Origin: Algibacter sp. L3A6
GTDB lineage: Bacteria > Bacteroidota > Bacteroidia > Flavobacteriales > Flavobacteriaceae
Direction of reading: 5' to 3'
Length of the DNA stretch: 64,000 nucleotides
Assembly (NCBI RefSeq): GCF_009796825.1
Contig: NZ_CP047030.1
Span: 4,152,501-4,216,500 of the forward strand
The translations under genes and the position numbers were made by a program. Positions 10,501-18,604 of the stretch are shown one piece after another. How positions within the stretch are numbered: position 1 is the stretch's first letter; each line of letters opens with the position of its first letter. Under the pieces are notes generated by a model, which saw only the letters and a list, made by a program, of their open reading frames with translations, searched no databases and was not told the DNA's origin.

Positions 10501-11828
10501 TCTTTATCGCTCATTAATCGCTTAACTTCTGGCAAAGGAGATGGCTTATTTATTTTTTCTTTATTAATTGAAGAACTATATACTATGGGTGTTTTAGGTT
10601 TAGTTCCTGTCTCATCCTTTAAAGTGCTTCTATGAAAAGCTTTAATAATACCGTCTCTAGTACCTATCCAAATATTTTCTTTAATATCTTCACACATAGA
10701 TACTATCGGCGATCTGAACAACTCCAAGGATTGATTAGAATTTAAATATTCGGTAGAATTGTAAAACGTATGGCTATCCAAATCCATTTTATACAAACCA
10801 AAATCTAAAGTACATAGCCAAACTATATTAGAATTATCGATAAAGATGTCTCGGATATCCTGACTACCTATCAAGGATTTTAATTGATTATTTCTAGATA
10901 GGTCATTAATTACTCCAGATTCGGTATCAAAATTCAGAAGTAATTTATTACCCGCAATCCATATTCTGCCTTCGTTATCACTGCATATACTTACACCCCG
11001 AACAACTTCCGATTCATCGTAGTTTATTGTTGAATATAGTTCTATTTTTTCAGATGCGGTAACCTTAAAATCTGCATCAACTTTTAATTTTAATAGCTCA
11101 AGTTTATTATTAATAATCCAAATGGTATTCTTTGGATATTCCAACATATCCAACACAACAGTCCCCTTAGTAAATGAGGTATCTGTATAATTGGTAGATT
11201 CAATACTTAATTGCGGTGTTTTACCGTCCCTAATTATATCAACTTGATGTAACTTTACTTTTTGATTTGGTGTAAAAAACCAATATTTATCATTTTTAGA
11301 AGGAATTATATTTTGAATATCTAAGTTTAAGCCTCCATATTTACTTAAAAAAAACTCATATTCTAATTTCCCTTGATCATCTATTTCAAAAAATTTTATT
11401 CCGTTATAATCATTAATAAAGAAAACACCAGATTTCGATTGTTGAATACTAACTTTACCTTCATATCGAGGCTCTCCTCTTCCTTTAAAATAAACATGAA
11501 CTTCATCTGTATTTGGGTTTATTCTGTTCAAGCCCTCACCTGTTCCTACCCAAACAAAACCTGTTCTATCTTCAAACAACTTATACACCACATTACTACT
11601 AAGCCCCTTATTATTAACACCATAATGATATTGTTTCATGGAATAACCATCATATTTATTCACTCCATTTAAAGTGCCAAACCACAAATACCCTCCTTTA
11701 TCCTGTATAATACTTGTTACAGAGTTATGAGATAAGCCTTCTTCGCCGGCTATTTGGTTTAACCGCCATTGCGAAAACATGGATGAATACAGAAATAAGA
11801 AAGGAATGAGAAAAGTAAATTTCTTCAA
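7578..11828 (-). CDS. Hybrid two-component system regulator (HTCS) of the PUL
   Basis: A 1416-residue one-protein sensor/regulator typical of Bacteroidetes PULs. Order: signal peptide (1-19); periplasmic two-component beta-propeller repeats (about 20-740, many WFGT/IWVG blades); Y_Y_Y domain (about 755-820); one membrane helix near 850; HisKA with FFTNISHELRTP (His near 897); HATPase with NLLSNAFKFT and GSGLGLAYTRRL (about 1000-1095); receiver with VVEDN and phospho-acceptor Asp in SDLMMP (about 1165-1290); and a C-terminal AraC-type DNA-binding domain (about 1310-1416). The family senses an oligosaccharide in the periplasm and activates PUL genes. Its own promoter carries the shared motif, which suggests autoregulation. 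AraC-type domains bind direct repeats, as seen in the motif. Confidence 0.96.
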   Translation of the reverse strand: MKKFTFLIPFLFLYSSMFSQWRLNQIAGEEGLSHNSVTSIIQDKGGYLWFGTLNGVNKYDGYSMKQYHYGVNNKGLSSNVVYKLFEDRTGFVWVGTGEGLNRINPNTDEVHVYFKGRGEPRYEGKVSIQQSKSGVFFINDYNGIKFFEIDDQGKLEYEFFLSKYGGLNLDIQNIIPSKNDKYWFFTPNQKVKLHQVDIIRDGKTPQLSIESTNYTDTSFTKGTVVLDMLEYPKNTIWIINNKLELLKLKVDADFKVTASEKIELYSTINYDESEVVRGVSICSDNEGRIWIAGNKLLLNFDTESGVINDLSRNNQLKSLIGSQDIRDIFIDNSNIVWLCTLDFGLYKMDLDSHTFYNSTEYLNSNQSLELFRSPIVSMCEDIKENIWIGTRDGIIKAFHRSTLKDETGTKPKTPIVYSSSINKEKINKPSPLPEVKRLMSDKEGAIWVGALNGLFKIEFEEQSQQYKVKEIEDIKDNLGNKINSRVFAIEEDRNGAIWFGAWENGLMKMVFNKANNTYQTVSYRMSSRDSTSLSNNNITDIVEDNYGNLWVGTIKGLNKLKRSKSGNVTFEKFFNHPLDNNTLSSDHILDIHQAKNGDLYIGTYGGGLNRLSYSNTGKVEFTRYNVENGLPNDVVSQIREDFEGNIWLMHIRQISKLNTTTGAFIHFERKDGFNVDQFMGNAMEFTSSGTMLCGGVNGFTFFQPNNLTVNTKKPQITITDFKLFNESVQVNQKVDGQILLTSGINDTKKIALPYNLNSFEFVFSSMHFSSPKKNRYKFILEGFEDKSQASVIRERKFASYTNIPPGNYVFKVYGSNSSGVWSDSPKEIAITIAPPWYLTKLAIITFIGVIMLIIYVVFKVRLHQVQLKNKLKLDSAIYEKSEEINQMKLRFFTNISHELRTPLTLIIGPLEQIMKGSNDVEYLQRLNAIMYKNSTRLLRLINQLLDFRKAESSNINLVVEQSDLVSFLEEIHRAFQEIAKERQIKFTFKTSESFIDAWFDNDKIEKIIYNLLSNAFKFTAPNKSIELILETEIINNRMDAVIKVVDQGIGIPQEELSGIFERFYQVNKESNAIQVGSGLGLAYTRRLIEIHKGKISIDSVIEKGTTVSVAFPISKEDYEVDSILELQPKQYDFSFVKNEVKDFKDMLTESSKVIKTVKHDKRTQTILVVEDNKDLREYLFEYFQNFYKVLTASNGEEGLKIALDLAPDLIISDLMMPKMTGIEMCKKIKNNLTTSHIPVIILTAKAGIENEKEGLETGADEFVLKPFNMEVLRLRVNNILRTKQQWAEKFKTKSTSSSWKELSSKLDKEFFKKSLKIIKKNIDNSGYSSEKFASDMGMSRSALFNKIKSITGVSTTEFIRTIRIKRAANLIKSGRYSITEVVFMVGFSDPKYFRTCFKKQFKKTPSEYLKTFKMDN

Positions 11829-11863
11829 TTTTTTATTGATATTTTAAAATTAAACAACTGTGC

Positions 11864-11898
11864 TAAATTTAGGTATAAATTAATACCAAAGTATCCTG
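11864..11898 (-). promoter_or_regulatory. PUL promoter element for the HTCS gene
   Basis: On the minus strand: ACAGGATAC, 19 nt, then TAAATTTA. No second CAGG/CAGA half-site is seen upstream, so this looks like a half-strength copy. It lies about 65 bp before the regulator start. Confidence 0.6.
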
Positions 11899-12000
11899 TA
11901 AAGAAAAAATTATCCAAACTAATTTAACTAACAAGCACGACAAAACCTACGCAACCAACTATAATTAAGACACATACTAACAAAATATTCTTTATTATCA

Positions 12001-12044
12001 CAGAAACAACAGGATGGTATTTTGGGGTTTTGAATGTATTATTG
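12001..12044 (+). promoter_or_regulatory. PUL promoter element for the LRR surface protein
   Basis: The plus strand reads CAGA, then CAGGATGG 9 bp later, 19 nt, then TATTATTG. It is back to back with the HTCS promoter in the 252-bp divergent gap. Confidence 0.65.
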
Positions 12045-12080
12045 TTTAATACACAGTATATTAATTCAAAACTCTTTATT

Positions 12081-13178
12081 ATGAAAAAACAATTACTTTT
12101 TATTTTTGCACTTGTAATGTGCTTACCCCAAGCTTTTGCACAAGCCTTTGATGTTGGAAATTTATCATACAACGTTATAAACTCAACGAAACTTACAGTT
12201 AGCGTTACGGGCTTTGTCCCGGGGCAGGAAACCGAAGCATTAATTATTCCTGAAAAAGTTACAGACGCAAATACCAGCATTGAATATACGGTTGTTAGAG
12301 TGGTACCTGCTGCATTTTATAATAATGCTACCGGTGGAGCCAATAACATTATAACGTCTATTTCCTTGCCAGGCAGTATAAATTATTTAGCTTTTAATGC
12401 TTTTAGAAGTTTAACTAATTTAACCTCAATTAATTTTGCGCCCTCAAATCTAGATACAAGCTTAGTAAAAATGGAAAATTTTGTTTTTGCTGGATGCACT
12501 TCACTAACTAGTGTTGATTTAACGGGGGTTAATGTTAATATTGGACATGGCACCTCTGGCGCAAACAAACAAGGTTCAAATGTATTTAACGGGTGCACAA
12601 GTTTAACCTCTTTCACTCTTAAAAACAACGCGCAATCCTCTAGAATTTTTACAGGTTTTTTTAATGGTTGTACTAGTTTAGAAACTGTAGACTTTTCCGG
12701 CACTGCTATCAGTATCATTAGTCCCTTGGCTTTTGCTAATTGTACTGCTTTAAAAACGATGTATTTAGGGAGTGATGTACCTCCTGCTACAGTAAATTCA
12801 AACTCTTTTGATGGTATAGTTGCTCCAATTGCAGGCGGTACGTTATTTGTACCTACAGCAACAGGAGTAAGTGCCTACACCAATGACACTGTTTTTGATT
12901 GGGATGCTTACTTCACTATTGCGGCAGGTACAACCTTATCAACTAATAAACATGAACTTACACCTAGTTTTAAATTATTCCCGAATCCTGCAACAAACAC
13001 CATTAGAGTATCTAAAAAGGTTGTTTCTGCCATTATATATAGTACATTAGGAAAAGAAATTAGAACTTTTAATAATCAAAAAGAATTTGATATTTCCAAC
13101 TTATCAAATGGTTTATATCTTTTCAAAGCTAAGTTTGAAAACAATACAACAGAAACTATTCGCTTTGTAAAGCAATAA
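12081..13178 (+). CDS. BspA-like leucine-rich-repeat protein with T9SS sorting domain
   Basis: The start at 12081 gives MKKQLLFIFALVMCLPQAFA, a clean signal peptide; the upstream ATG at 12030 would bury it. The 365-residue product has repeated blocks of the BspA/LRR_5 type (TSISLPGSINYLAFNAF, FAGCTSLTSVDLTG, FNGCTSLTSFTL, FANCTALKTMYLG) at about residues 85-265. A C-terminal T9SS domain (LFPNPATNTIRVSK ... ISNLSNGLYLFKAKF) covers about 300-365. It should be exported and anchored at the cell surface. BspA-type repeats commonly mediate binding to surfaces or matrix. Its place beside the HTCS, under the same promoter motif, suggests a role in attachment to the polysaccharide; this is inference. 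Confidence 0.85.
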   Translation: MKKQLLFIFALVMCLPQAFAQAFDVGNLSYNVINSTKLTVSVTGFVPGQETEALIIPEKVTDANTSIEYTVVRVVPAAFYNNATGGANNIITSISLPGSINYLAFNAFRSLTNLTSINFAPSNLDTSLVKMENFVFAGCTSLTSVDLTGVNVNIGHGTSGANKQGSNVFNGCTSLTSFTLKNNAQSSRIFTGFFNGCTSLETVDFSGTAISIISPLAFANCTALKTMYLGSDVPPATVNSNSFDGIVAPIAGGTLFVPTATGVSAYTNDTVFDWDAYFTIAAGTTLSTNKHELTPSFKLFPNPATNTIRVSKKVVSAIIYSTLGKEIRTFNNQKEFDISNLSNGLYLFKAKFENNTTETIRFVKQ

Positions 13179-13185
13179 CATTCAT

Positions 13186-13239
13186 TTTTGCTTTTGCTTT
13201 TGCTTTTGCTTTTGCTTTTGCTTTTGCTTTTGCTTTTGC
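13186..13239 (+). repeat. Hexanucleotide tandem repeat (TTTTGC) x9
   Basis: Nine perfect copies of TTTTGC begin 7 bp after the LRR gene stop and lie before its terminator, so they would be in the 3' UTR. Perfect copies suggest recent slippage expansion. No function can be assigned. Confidence 0.95.
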
Positions 13240-13267
13240 TTAAAGCTAAAAATATTAGATAAACAAT

Positions 13268-13305
13268 AAGGCTCATAGGTTTTAAAATCCTATGAGCCTT
13301 TTGTA
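13268..13305 (+). terminator. Terminator after the LRR protein gene
   Basis: A perfect 12-bp stem (AAGGCTCATAGG / CCTATGAGCCTT) is followed by TTGTATT. The rest of the gap, 13306-13502, shows no feature that I can support. Confidence 0.88.
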
Positions 13306-13502
13306 TTATAATAACTTAATATGTAATATTGACATAAGTAACTTTATATATGATATTTAACCAAATTTATAAAACAAGACCATGCTTATTTAAATAAAAT
13401 TTTTATTCAATATTATAGAAAAAATATAAATTAAAACAAAGCCAATAAAATAATGAAAATCGAAACTGATTGCCTTAAATATATTCACTTAGTGCTTATT
13501 AT

Positions 13503-14549
13503 TTAAATTGAATCTCTATCAATAAAATTAAATGGCACTTTAAACTTCCCTCTTTCCTTGTTTAAAATCATTTTAGCCGCAGTTTCTCCCATAATGTCAA
13601 AATCTGTAGAGACTACAGAGATTCCGAAAAGATCTTTTAAAGGTGTATCATTATAAGAAATGATACCAATATCTTTTCCTAACTCATACTCATGCTCTCT
13701 GGCTTGTTTTATAAAACTAACCAGATCCGATTCTTCAATGATTATAAACAAATCCCCTTTTTTTACGATCATATCATCATATATTTGATCTAATATTTCA
13801 AAATCAAATTGGAATTCAGCACAAAACTTACCTATACCGCGTAAAATTCTCCTTGGATAAGGGTAAATAGATTCTTCAGGATACACAAGAGTTATTTTTT
13901 TATATTTAGACAGTTTTGGTAAACCTTGTTTTAATGCGTTATATACATCATTTTCAAAATCCTGATAAACTGTAATAATCTGATTTTCATTCGACTCCAA
14001 TGCATTATCCATCAAAATAAGTTTATTCTCAGGAATTTTTTTCAACGCCTGAGATACGGTTTCCGTCATGCTAATATGCTTAAGTTTTTCGGTTTTAAAA
14101 TGAGGCATAATTACATAATAATCATAAGACGATTTATGTTTGGTTAACAAATTTAAGAATAGCGTTTCATCACAATGATAAATATGTAAATCGGTTTGAG
14201 CATTAGCCCCCATACCATTTACGAAAGAGTTATAAATTCTCATCTTATAAGAACTCAATTTATTAACAAGAAACAAAATATTAATTTTAGAAATAAGTTT
14301 GGTTCTTGCTATATAAAATCCTTTACCTCTAATTGATGAAATAACATTACGCTCCTTTAAAATATTATACGCCTTTTCAACGGTGTCTCTAGAGACATAA
14401 AGCTCTTCACTGAAACTATTAATTGAGGGGATTTTTTCATCCATTTCTAAATTTCCAATGGCAATATTATGAATTATTGATTTTACAATTTGTTGATATT
14501 TTGATTCTCTTGAATCCTCATCAATTTGAACAAAATTTGATATTTCCAT
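13503..14549 (-). CDS. GntR-family transcriptional regulator with periplasmic-binding-protein-like sensor domain
   Basis: A 348-residue regulator. Residues about 10-75 form a GntR winged helix (KIPSINSFSEELYVSRDTVE, then VISSIRGKGFYI). Residues about 85-345 resemble the LacI/periplasmic-binding sugar-sensing domain (INILFLVNKLSS, ITLVYPEES, IGIISYNDTPL). There is no signal peptide, so it acts in the cytoplasm. Such proteins in Bacteroidetes usually control sugar catabolism and respond to a free monosaccharide. It is transcribed alone, and its upstream region (14550-14839) lacks the shared PUL promoter motif. It therefore may control another part of the pathway; its ligand is unknown. Confidence 0.9.
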   Translation of the reverse strand: MEISNFVQIDEDSRESKYQQIVKSIIHNIAIGNLEMDEKIPSINSFSEELYVSRDTVEKAYNILKERNVISSIRGKGFYIARTKLISKINILFLVNKLSSYKMRIYNSFVNGMGANAQTDLHIYHCDETLFLNLLTKHKSSYDYYVIMPHFKTEKLKHISMTETVSQALKKIPENKLILMDNALESNENQIITVYQDFENDVYNALKQGLPKLSKYKKITLVYPEESIYPYPRRILRGIGKFCAEFQFDFEILDQIYDDMIVKKGDLFIIIEESDLVSFIKQAREHEYELGKDIGIISYNDTPLKDLFGISVVSTDFDIMGETAAKMILNKERGKFKVPFNFIDRDSI

Positions 14550-14839
14550 AAAATTTATTTTTTTAAAGTTGAAAAAAAACCGTTCCTAAATCCTTACATG
14601 TAATTTTATAAACTCATTTAATTTATTAATTTCTAATAAAAAAATCGGTATTCAAAATTACCTAAGAACGAAAAAAAAATCAGGGAAATATAGCTTTTAT
14701 AAGAGGTGATATGTCTTCAATAACGAAAAAAACAAACACACAACAAACTGAATAACAGCCAATTAAACAATATACAAATCAATAAAAATGAAGGCATTAT
14801 AAAAAATGCTAATTTAAACAAATACACAAATTTTGAAGT

Positions 14840-15868
14840 TTAAGCTGTTGGTGTTTCCTCTAGCAAATATTTCTTCATACACGTTTCTGCCTTCTCAACC
14901 ATAAGGCTACTGCCGCAAAAAACTGGACACCTTTCATGTAGAGTACTCGGCTTTATATCCATAATTCTTATGTAACCATCACTAGCTTTTCCACCAGCTT
15001 GTTCTGTCAAAAACGCCATAGGATTACACTCATATAATAAACGCAACTTTCCTTCTGGATTTTTAGAACTTGTAGGGTACATATAAATACCGCCATTAAT
15101 TAAATTTCTGTGAAAATCTGAAACCATCGAACCTACATAGCGATAAGTATAGGGCCGCTTTCCTTCTTCTGCTTGGCAAAATTTTAAATAATCTTTTACT
15201 CCTTGAGGGAAATGGGTGTAATTACCATTGTTAATAGAAAACGTATTTCCATTTTCGGGAAAACGCATATTGGCATGCGATAAATAAAACGACCCTATGG
15301 CAGGGTTTAATGTAAAGCCATTAACTCCATGTCCTGTGGTGTAAACCAACATAGTAGATGTACCATAAATTATATACCCTGCTGCTACTTGCTCATTTCC
15401 TTTTTGTAAAAAATCTTCTTTTTTTACCGGCATTCCCATAGGAGTTGATCTTCTGTAAATTGAAAAAATGGTTCCTACACTTACATTAACATCAATATTA
15501 GACGACCCATCTAATGGGTCAATTAATACCACATATTTATTTCTATGTGAATTTGTTTTACCTTGAATTGTAATAAAATCCTCTTCTTCTTCACTAGTAA
15601 TACCACATACTATTTCCCTGTTAATTAAGGCTGTTTTAAAAACATCATTAGCAAAAAGATCTAATTTTTGTTGATCTTCACCTTGAATATTAGTTTCTCC
15701 TACCGTCCCAATAATATCTACCAAACCAGCTTTTCCAACTTCATGATTTACCACTTTGGCGGCCAATCTAATTGAATTTAATAATCTTGAAAGTTCACCA
15801 GAGGAGTATTTAAAATGTTTTTGATTTTCAATGATAAACTCACCCAAAGTTATATGCTTATTCTCCAT
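14840..15868 (-). CDS. fbp: Class 1 fructose-1,6-bisphosphatase
   Basis: A 342-residue cytoplasmic enzyme converting fructose 1,6-bisphosphate to fructose 6-phosphate in gluconeogenesis. The ATG at 15868 is preferred over a TTG six bases upstream. Class 1 motifs are clear: GTVGETNIQGEDQQKLD near the N-terminus, the metal site VVLIDPLDGSSNIDVNVSVG, the substrate-side YRYVGSMVSDFHRNLINGGIYMYP (quoted in part), and LLYECNPMAFLTEQAGGKA. It is the last gene of the susC2 operon, 37 bp after the preceding gene. Its presence in a sulfatase/transport operon suggests that growth on the glycan demands gluconeogenesis, as expected if rhamnose breakdown yields C3 units. It may be a second copy beside a housekeeping one. 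Confidence 0.94.
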   Translation of the reverse strand: MENKHITLGEFIIENQKHFKYSSGELSRLLNSIRLAAKVVNHEVGKAGLVDIIGTVGETNIQGEDQQKLDLFANDVFKTALINREIVCGITSEEEEDFITIQGKTNSHRNKYVVLIDPLDGSSNIDVNVSVGTIFSIYRRSTPMGMPVKKEDFLQKGNEQVAAGYIIYGTSTMLVYTTGHGVNGFTLNPAIGSFYLSHANMRFPENGNTFSINNGNYTHFPQGVKDYLKFCQAEEGKRPYTYRYVGSMVSDFHRNLINGGIYMYPTSSKNPEGKLRLLYECNPMAFLTEQAGGKASDGYIRIMDIKPSTLHERCPVFCGSSLMVEKAETCMKKYLLEETPTA

Positions 15869-15905
15869 AATCAACTTAGCATTATTGCTTAAATATTATA
15901 TTTAT

Positions 15906-17084
15906 TTATTTATTTACGGCATTAAATTGTGTTTCTATTGGCACACCATAAATAGATTCTAAATCGTTTACACTTTTTTTGTAAAATGCGGTTTCGGGAG
16001 GCAAATTAATAGTATCCCAAAAGGTAGGATTGTATTTTATATCAAAGTCTCCCATATCGCTACGCTTACTATTTATATTTTTAATATCAAATTTCTTTCT
16101 ATCCGAAATCACACTTAAAACTATGGCTTCATGTCTGTAAGCACATTTTACTTTTGTAGTTTTCAACTTCAAAAGTTTCCTTTTTTGTTCACTAATAGTT
16201 CCCTGAAAAGACGGGTCTCTGTTATGATAACTCAAAACTAATTTTCCATTAATATCTTTCTTATAAAGAAAAAGAGAATTTAATCTAGATAATTCCATTT
16301 TATAAATCCCATAAGTATCAATACCTATATAAAGTCTTATAAAATCCTTTTTCTTATCTTTTTTACGACCTTCAATAATAACAATATCTTCACCATCATA
16401 AGAGGTATCACCTGTTTTACTCCAATCATAATCTTTTAATGAAAAACCTTGCCTTATTGGGTCTATTTGAGCCATTACAATTACGGTATGCACAGGTTGC
16501 TTTTTATTAACGAATCGATAATCTGCAGATTTTCTTTGCTCTGCAATTTCGATTTCATCAAAACTTGGTACCGTAGGCCCATAATCTAATATTTTAAGAT
16601 AATGCTCTACCATGAAGCGGGTTTTGCCATCTTCTACTGAAGAGCGCCTGTATATCATGTTTAACTGATGTTTAGAGCTTAACGTATTAGATTTAACCTT
16701 TTTTACAGCATTTTTAACATAGCCACTCGGACTTAAAAGTTTAACCTCTGAAAGTGATACAATATCCTCTTTAAGGACTATACTTTTCTCTTTTTGATCT
16801 AAATAATCTTGAACCTTTATTTTATATGTTTTATAGCCAATACTTGAAACTTCTAAAGAATCTTGCAGGTTGCTTTTAGCAAGTGATAGTTGAAAACCGC
16901 CTTCATCATTACTTGCAGTACCCACATATTTGGAAGGTATACCTATGGCAGCATATGGCACTACCATTTTATATTCATCTATAATAACACCTTGCAGTAA
17001 AACCTCATTTTTCTGTTGGGAATAAGCATAATTTACACCTACAAAAAGCATTGCAACCAAAAGCATTATTATATTTTTGTTCAT
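15906..17084 (-). CDS. Exported carboxypeptidase-regulatory-like domain protein
   Basis: A 392-residue protein of unknown role. The start at 17084 gives MNKNIIMLLVAMLFVGVNYAYS, a signal peptide; an ATG at 17105 adds seven residues and cannot be excluded. Residues about 28-105 form a carboxypeptidase-D regulatory-like beta-sandwich (VLLQGVIIDEYKMVVPYAAI ... GGFQLSLA ... SSIGYKTYKI), as at the front of SusC proteins, but no barrel follows. The remainder (about 110-392) is beta-rich with no family that I recognise; similar proteins are annotated only by the front domain. It sits between a sulfatase and fbp in the susC2 operon. It may be an envelope protein linked to transport, but nothing here shows that. 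Confidence 0.75.
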   Translation of the reverse strand: MNKNIIMLLVAMLFVGVNYAYSQQKNEVLLQGVIIDEYKMVVPYAAIGIPSKYVGTASNDEGGFQLSLAKSNLQDSLEVSSIGYKTYKIKVQDYLDQKEKSIVLKEDIVSLSEVKLLSPSGYVKNAVKKVKSNTLSSKHQLNMIYRRSSVEDGKTRFMVEHYLKILDYGPTVPSFDEIEIAEQRKSADYRFVNKKQPVHTVIVMAQIDPIRQGFSLKDYDWSKTGDTSYDGEDIVIIEGRKKDKKKDFIRLYIGIDTYGIYKMELSRLNSLFLYKKDINGKLVLSYHNRDPSFQGTISEQKRKLLKLKTTKVKCAYRHEAIVLSVISDRKKFDIKNINSKRSDMGDFDIKYNPTFWDTINLPPETAFYKKSVNDLESIYGVPIETQFNAVNK

Positions 17085-17173
17085 TTCTAATTTTATTTTA
17101 GACATAAGTTTAATCTAGTCCTTAGCTTACATTTTAGGTGAATTAACTACTTAAACCTCAACCTATAAAGGTT

Positions 17174-18598
17174 TTATTTTTTACCTACTTTAATTTTTTT
17201 ATTGAGCTTTCCATCTAGATAATAATCGAAAAAAATATGATCATTTTTAGACATATTTCGTTTTGAAAACCCTTTAGGTCTCAATCCTTCACTCCATGCT
17301 AATAATTCGGCTTTAAGCTCCTTTGTAATTTCTGGATGTTTTGAAAGCAAATCGTTTTTTTCTTCAATATCTTCATCCAAATTAAAAAGATACTCTCTGT
17401 TATCACCTTTCAAGAATTTCCATTTACCTTTTCTAATAGCCGATTGTCCGCCCCATCTCCAGCACAATTTTGCATGTGGTGCACCTGCCTTTTCACCATT
17501 TAAAAAAGGAATTAAATTAACACCATCTAAAGTATCATCCTTTGGCAAGCCTGCCAATTCTACAGCTGTTGCGGCAAAGTCCATTGCAGATACGGGATGT
17601 TTGTAAACGCTAGTATTTAATTTATCTTTCCAATATACCACAAAAGGCGTTCTTATACCACCTTCAATTAAGGTTCCTTTTTCGCCGTTTAATGGATCGT
17701 TTAAAGAGCCATCCCACCCTGGGCCACCTCCAGGTTTATCTTCCTTAGTGATTTTTAATGGTGCGCCGTTATCTCCAATAATAAAAATAACTGTATTATC
17801 TACTAAGTTATTTTTCTCTAAAGTTTTTATAATGGCCCCTACCCCGTCATCTACCGCAGAAAGCATGGCTAAAGCTTTACGACGACGCTCTGGCATTTTG
17901 CCTGGAAATCTATCTAAGTATTTTTTTGTCGCATCCAAAGGCACATGTGGTGCTCTGTAGGCTAAATAGAAAAAGAAGGGTTTATCCTTGTTCATTTCTA
18001 TAAAGGTAGTTGCCGCTTTACTACAGGCATCTAAATGATACATGTTAGTAGTTTCCGTAGTTAACGGAATAGATTCGCCATCAAAATTGAAATTAGTCAA
18101 TCCTGGACGATTACTATTTTTATAAAAAACATGATCAAAACCGTAGTTGGTTATCTTTTCAGTAGCACCTAAGTGCCATTTTCCAGCCATACCTGTAGTA
18201 TAGCCCACACTTTTAAGTCGTTCTCCAATGGTTGTTTCTGATTTAAACCCATTTAAGGAATCGCCATTCATTTCAAATCCAAATCTAGATTGAAAACGTC
18301 CTGTCATTAGACCTGCACGAGATGGTTGGCATTGTGGCGCTGTAGAATAACCACTTTCCATACGCACACCATTACGCGCTAATCCATCAATGTTTGGTGT
18401 TTTTACATCGGTCTTAATACCTTGTATTGAAAGATCTGAATACCCATGGTCATCCGTATAAATAACAATAAAATTAGGCTTTGCTTTTTGTTTTTGTTCT
18501 TGATCTTTAGCATCCTTTTGTTCTTTACCTATACTTTTACATTGTGTACTTAAAATAAACACACTAAAAAGAAGTAAAAATTTGAAATAATATTTCAT
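17174..18598 (-). CDS. S1-type sulfatase, tandem paralogue A
   Basis: A 474-residue sulfatase with a probable lipoprotein signal (MKYYFKFLLLFSVFILSTQC; the Gln before Cys makes the lipobox imperfect). The formylglycine Cys is C90 in CQPSR. Other family motifs are VIYTDDHGYSD, AGKWHLG and IIGDNGAP. The protein is closely similar along its whole length to the next upstream gene (18605-20065), with identical stretches such as PFFFYLAYRAPHVPLDA, so the two arose by tandem duplication. It is the fourth sulfatase of the susC2 operon. The duplicates may have split to different sulfate positions or linkages, which cannot be told from sequence. Confidence 0.93.
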   Translation of the reverse strand: MKYYFKFLLLFSVFILSTQCKSIGKEQKDAKDQEQKQKAKPNFIVIYTDDHGYSDLSIQGIKTDVKTPNIDGLARNGVRMESGYSTAPQCQPSRAGLMTGRFQSRFGFEMNGDSLNGFKSETTIGERLKSVGYTTGMAGKWHLGATEKITNYGFDHVFYKNSNRPGLTNFNFDGESIPLTTETTNMYHLDACSKAATTFIEMNKDKPFFFYLAYRAPHVPLDATKKYLDRFPGKMPERRRKALAMLSAVDDGVGAIIKTLEKNNLVDNTVIFIIGDNGAPLKITKEDKPGGGPGWDGSLNDPLNGEKGTLIEGGIRTPFVVYWKDKLNTSVYKHPVSAMDFAATAVELAGLPKDDTLDGVNLIPFLNGEKAGAPHAKLCWRWGGQSAIRKGKWKFLKGDNREYLFNLDEDIEEKNDLLSKHPEITKELKAELLAWSEGLRPKGFSKRNMSKNDHIFFDYYLDGKLNKKIKVGKK

Positions 18599-18604
18599 AT
18601 TTAA

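Noticed and set aside
11924..12280. Minus-strand ORF of 118 codons across the HTCS/LRR gap
   Set aside because: It overlaps both promoters and the LRR signal peptide region in antisense and lacks family features.
13076..13276. Minus-strand ORF rich in Ser-Lys repeats
   Set aside because: It is only the translation of the (TTTTGC)n array and antisense of the LRR gene end; no start signal or family supports it.
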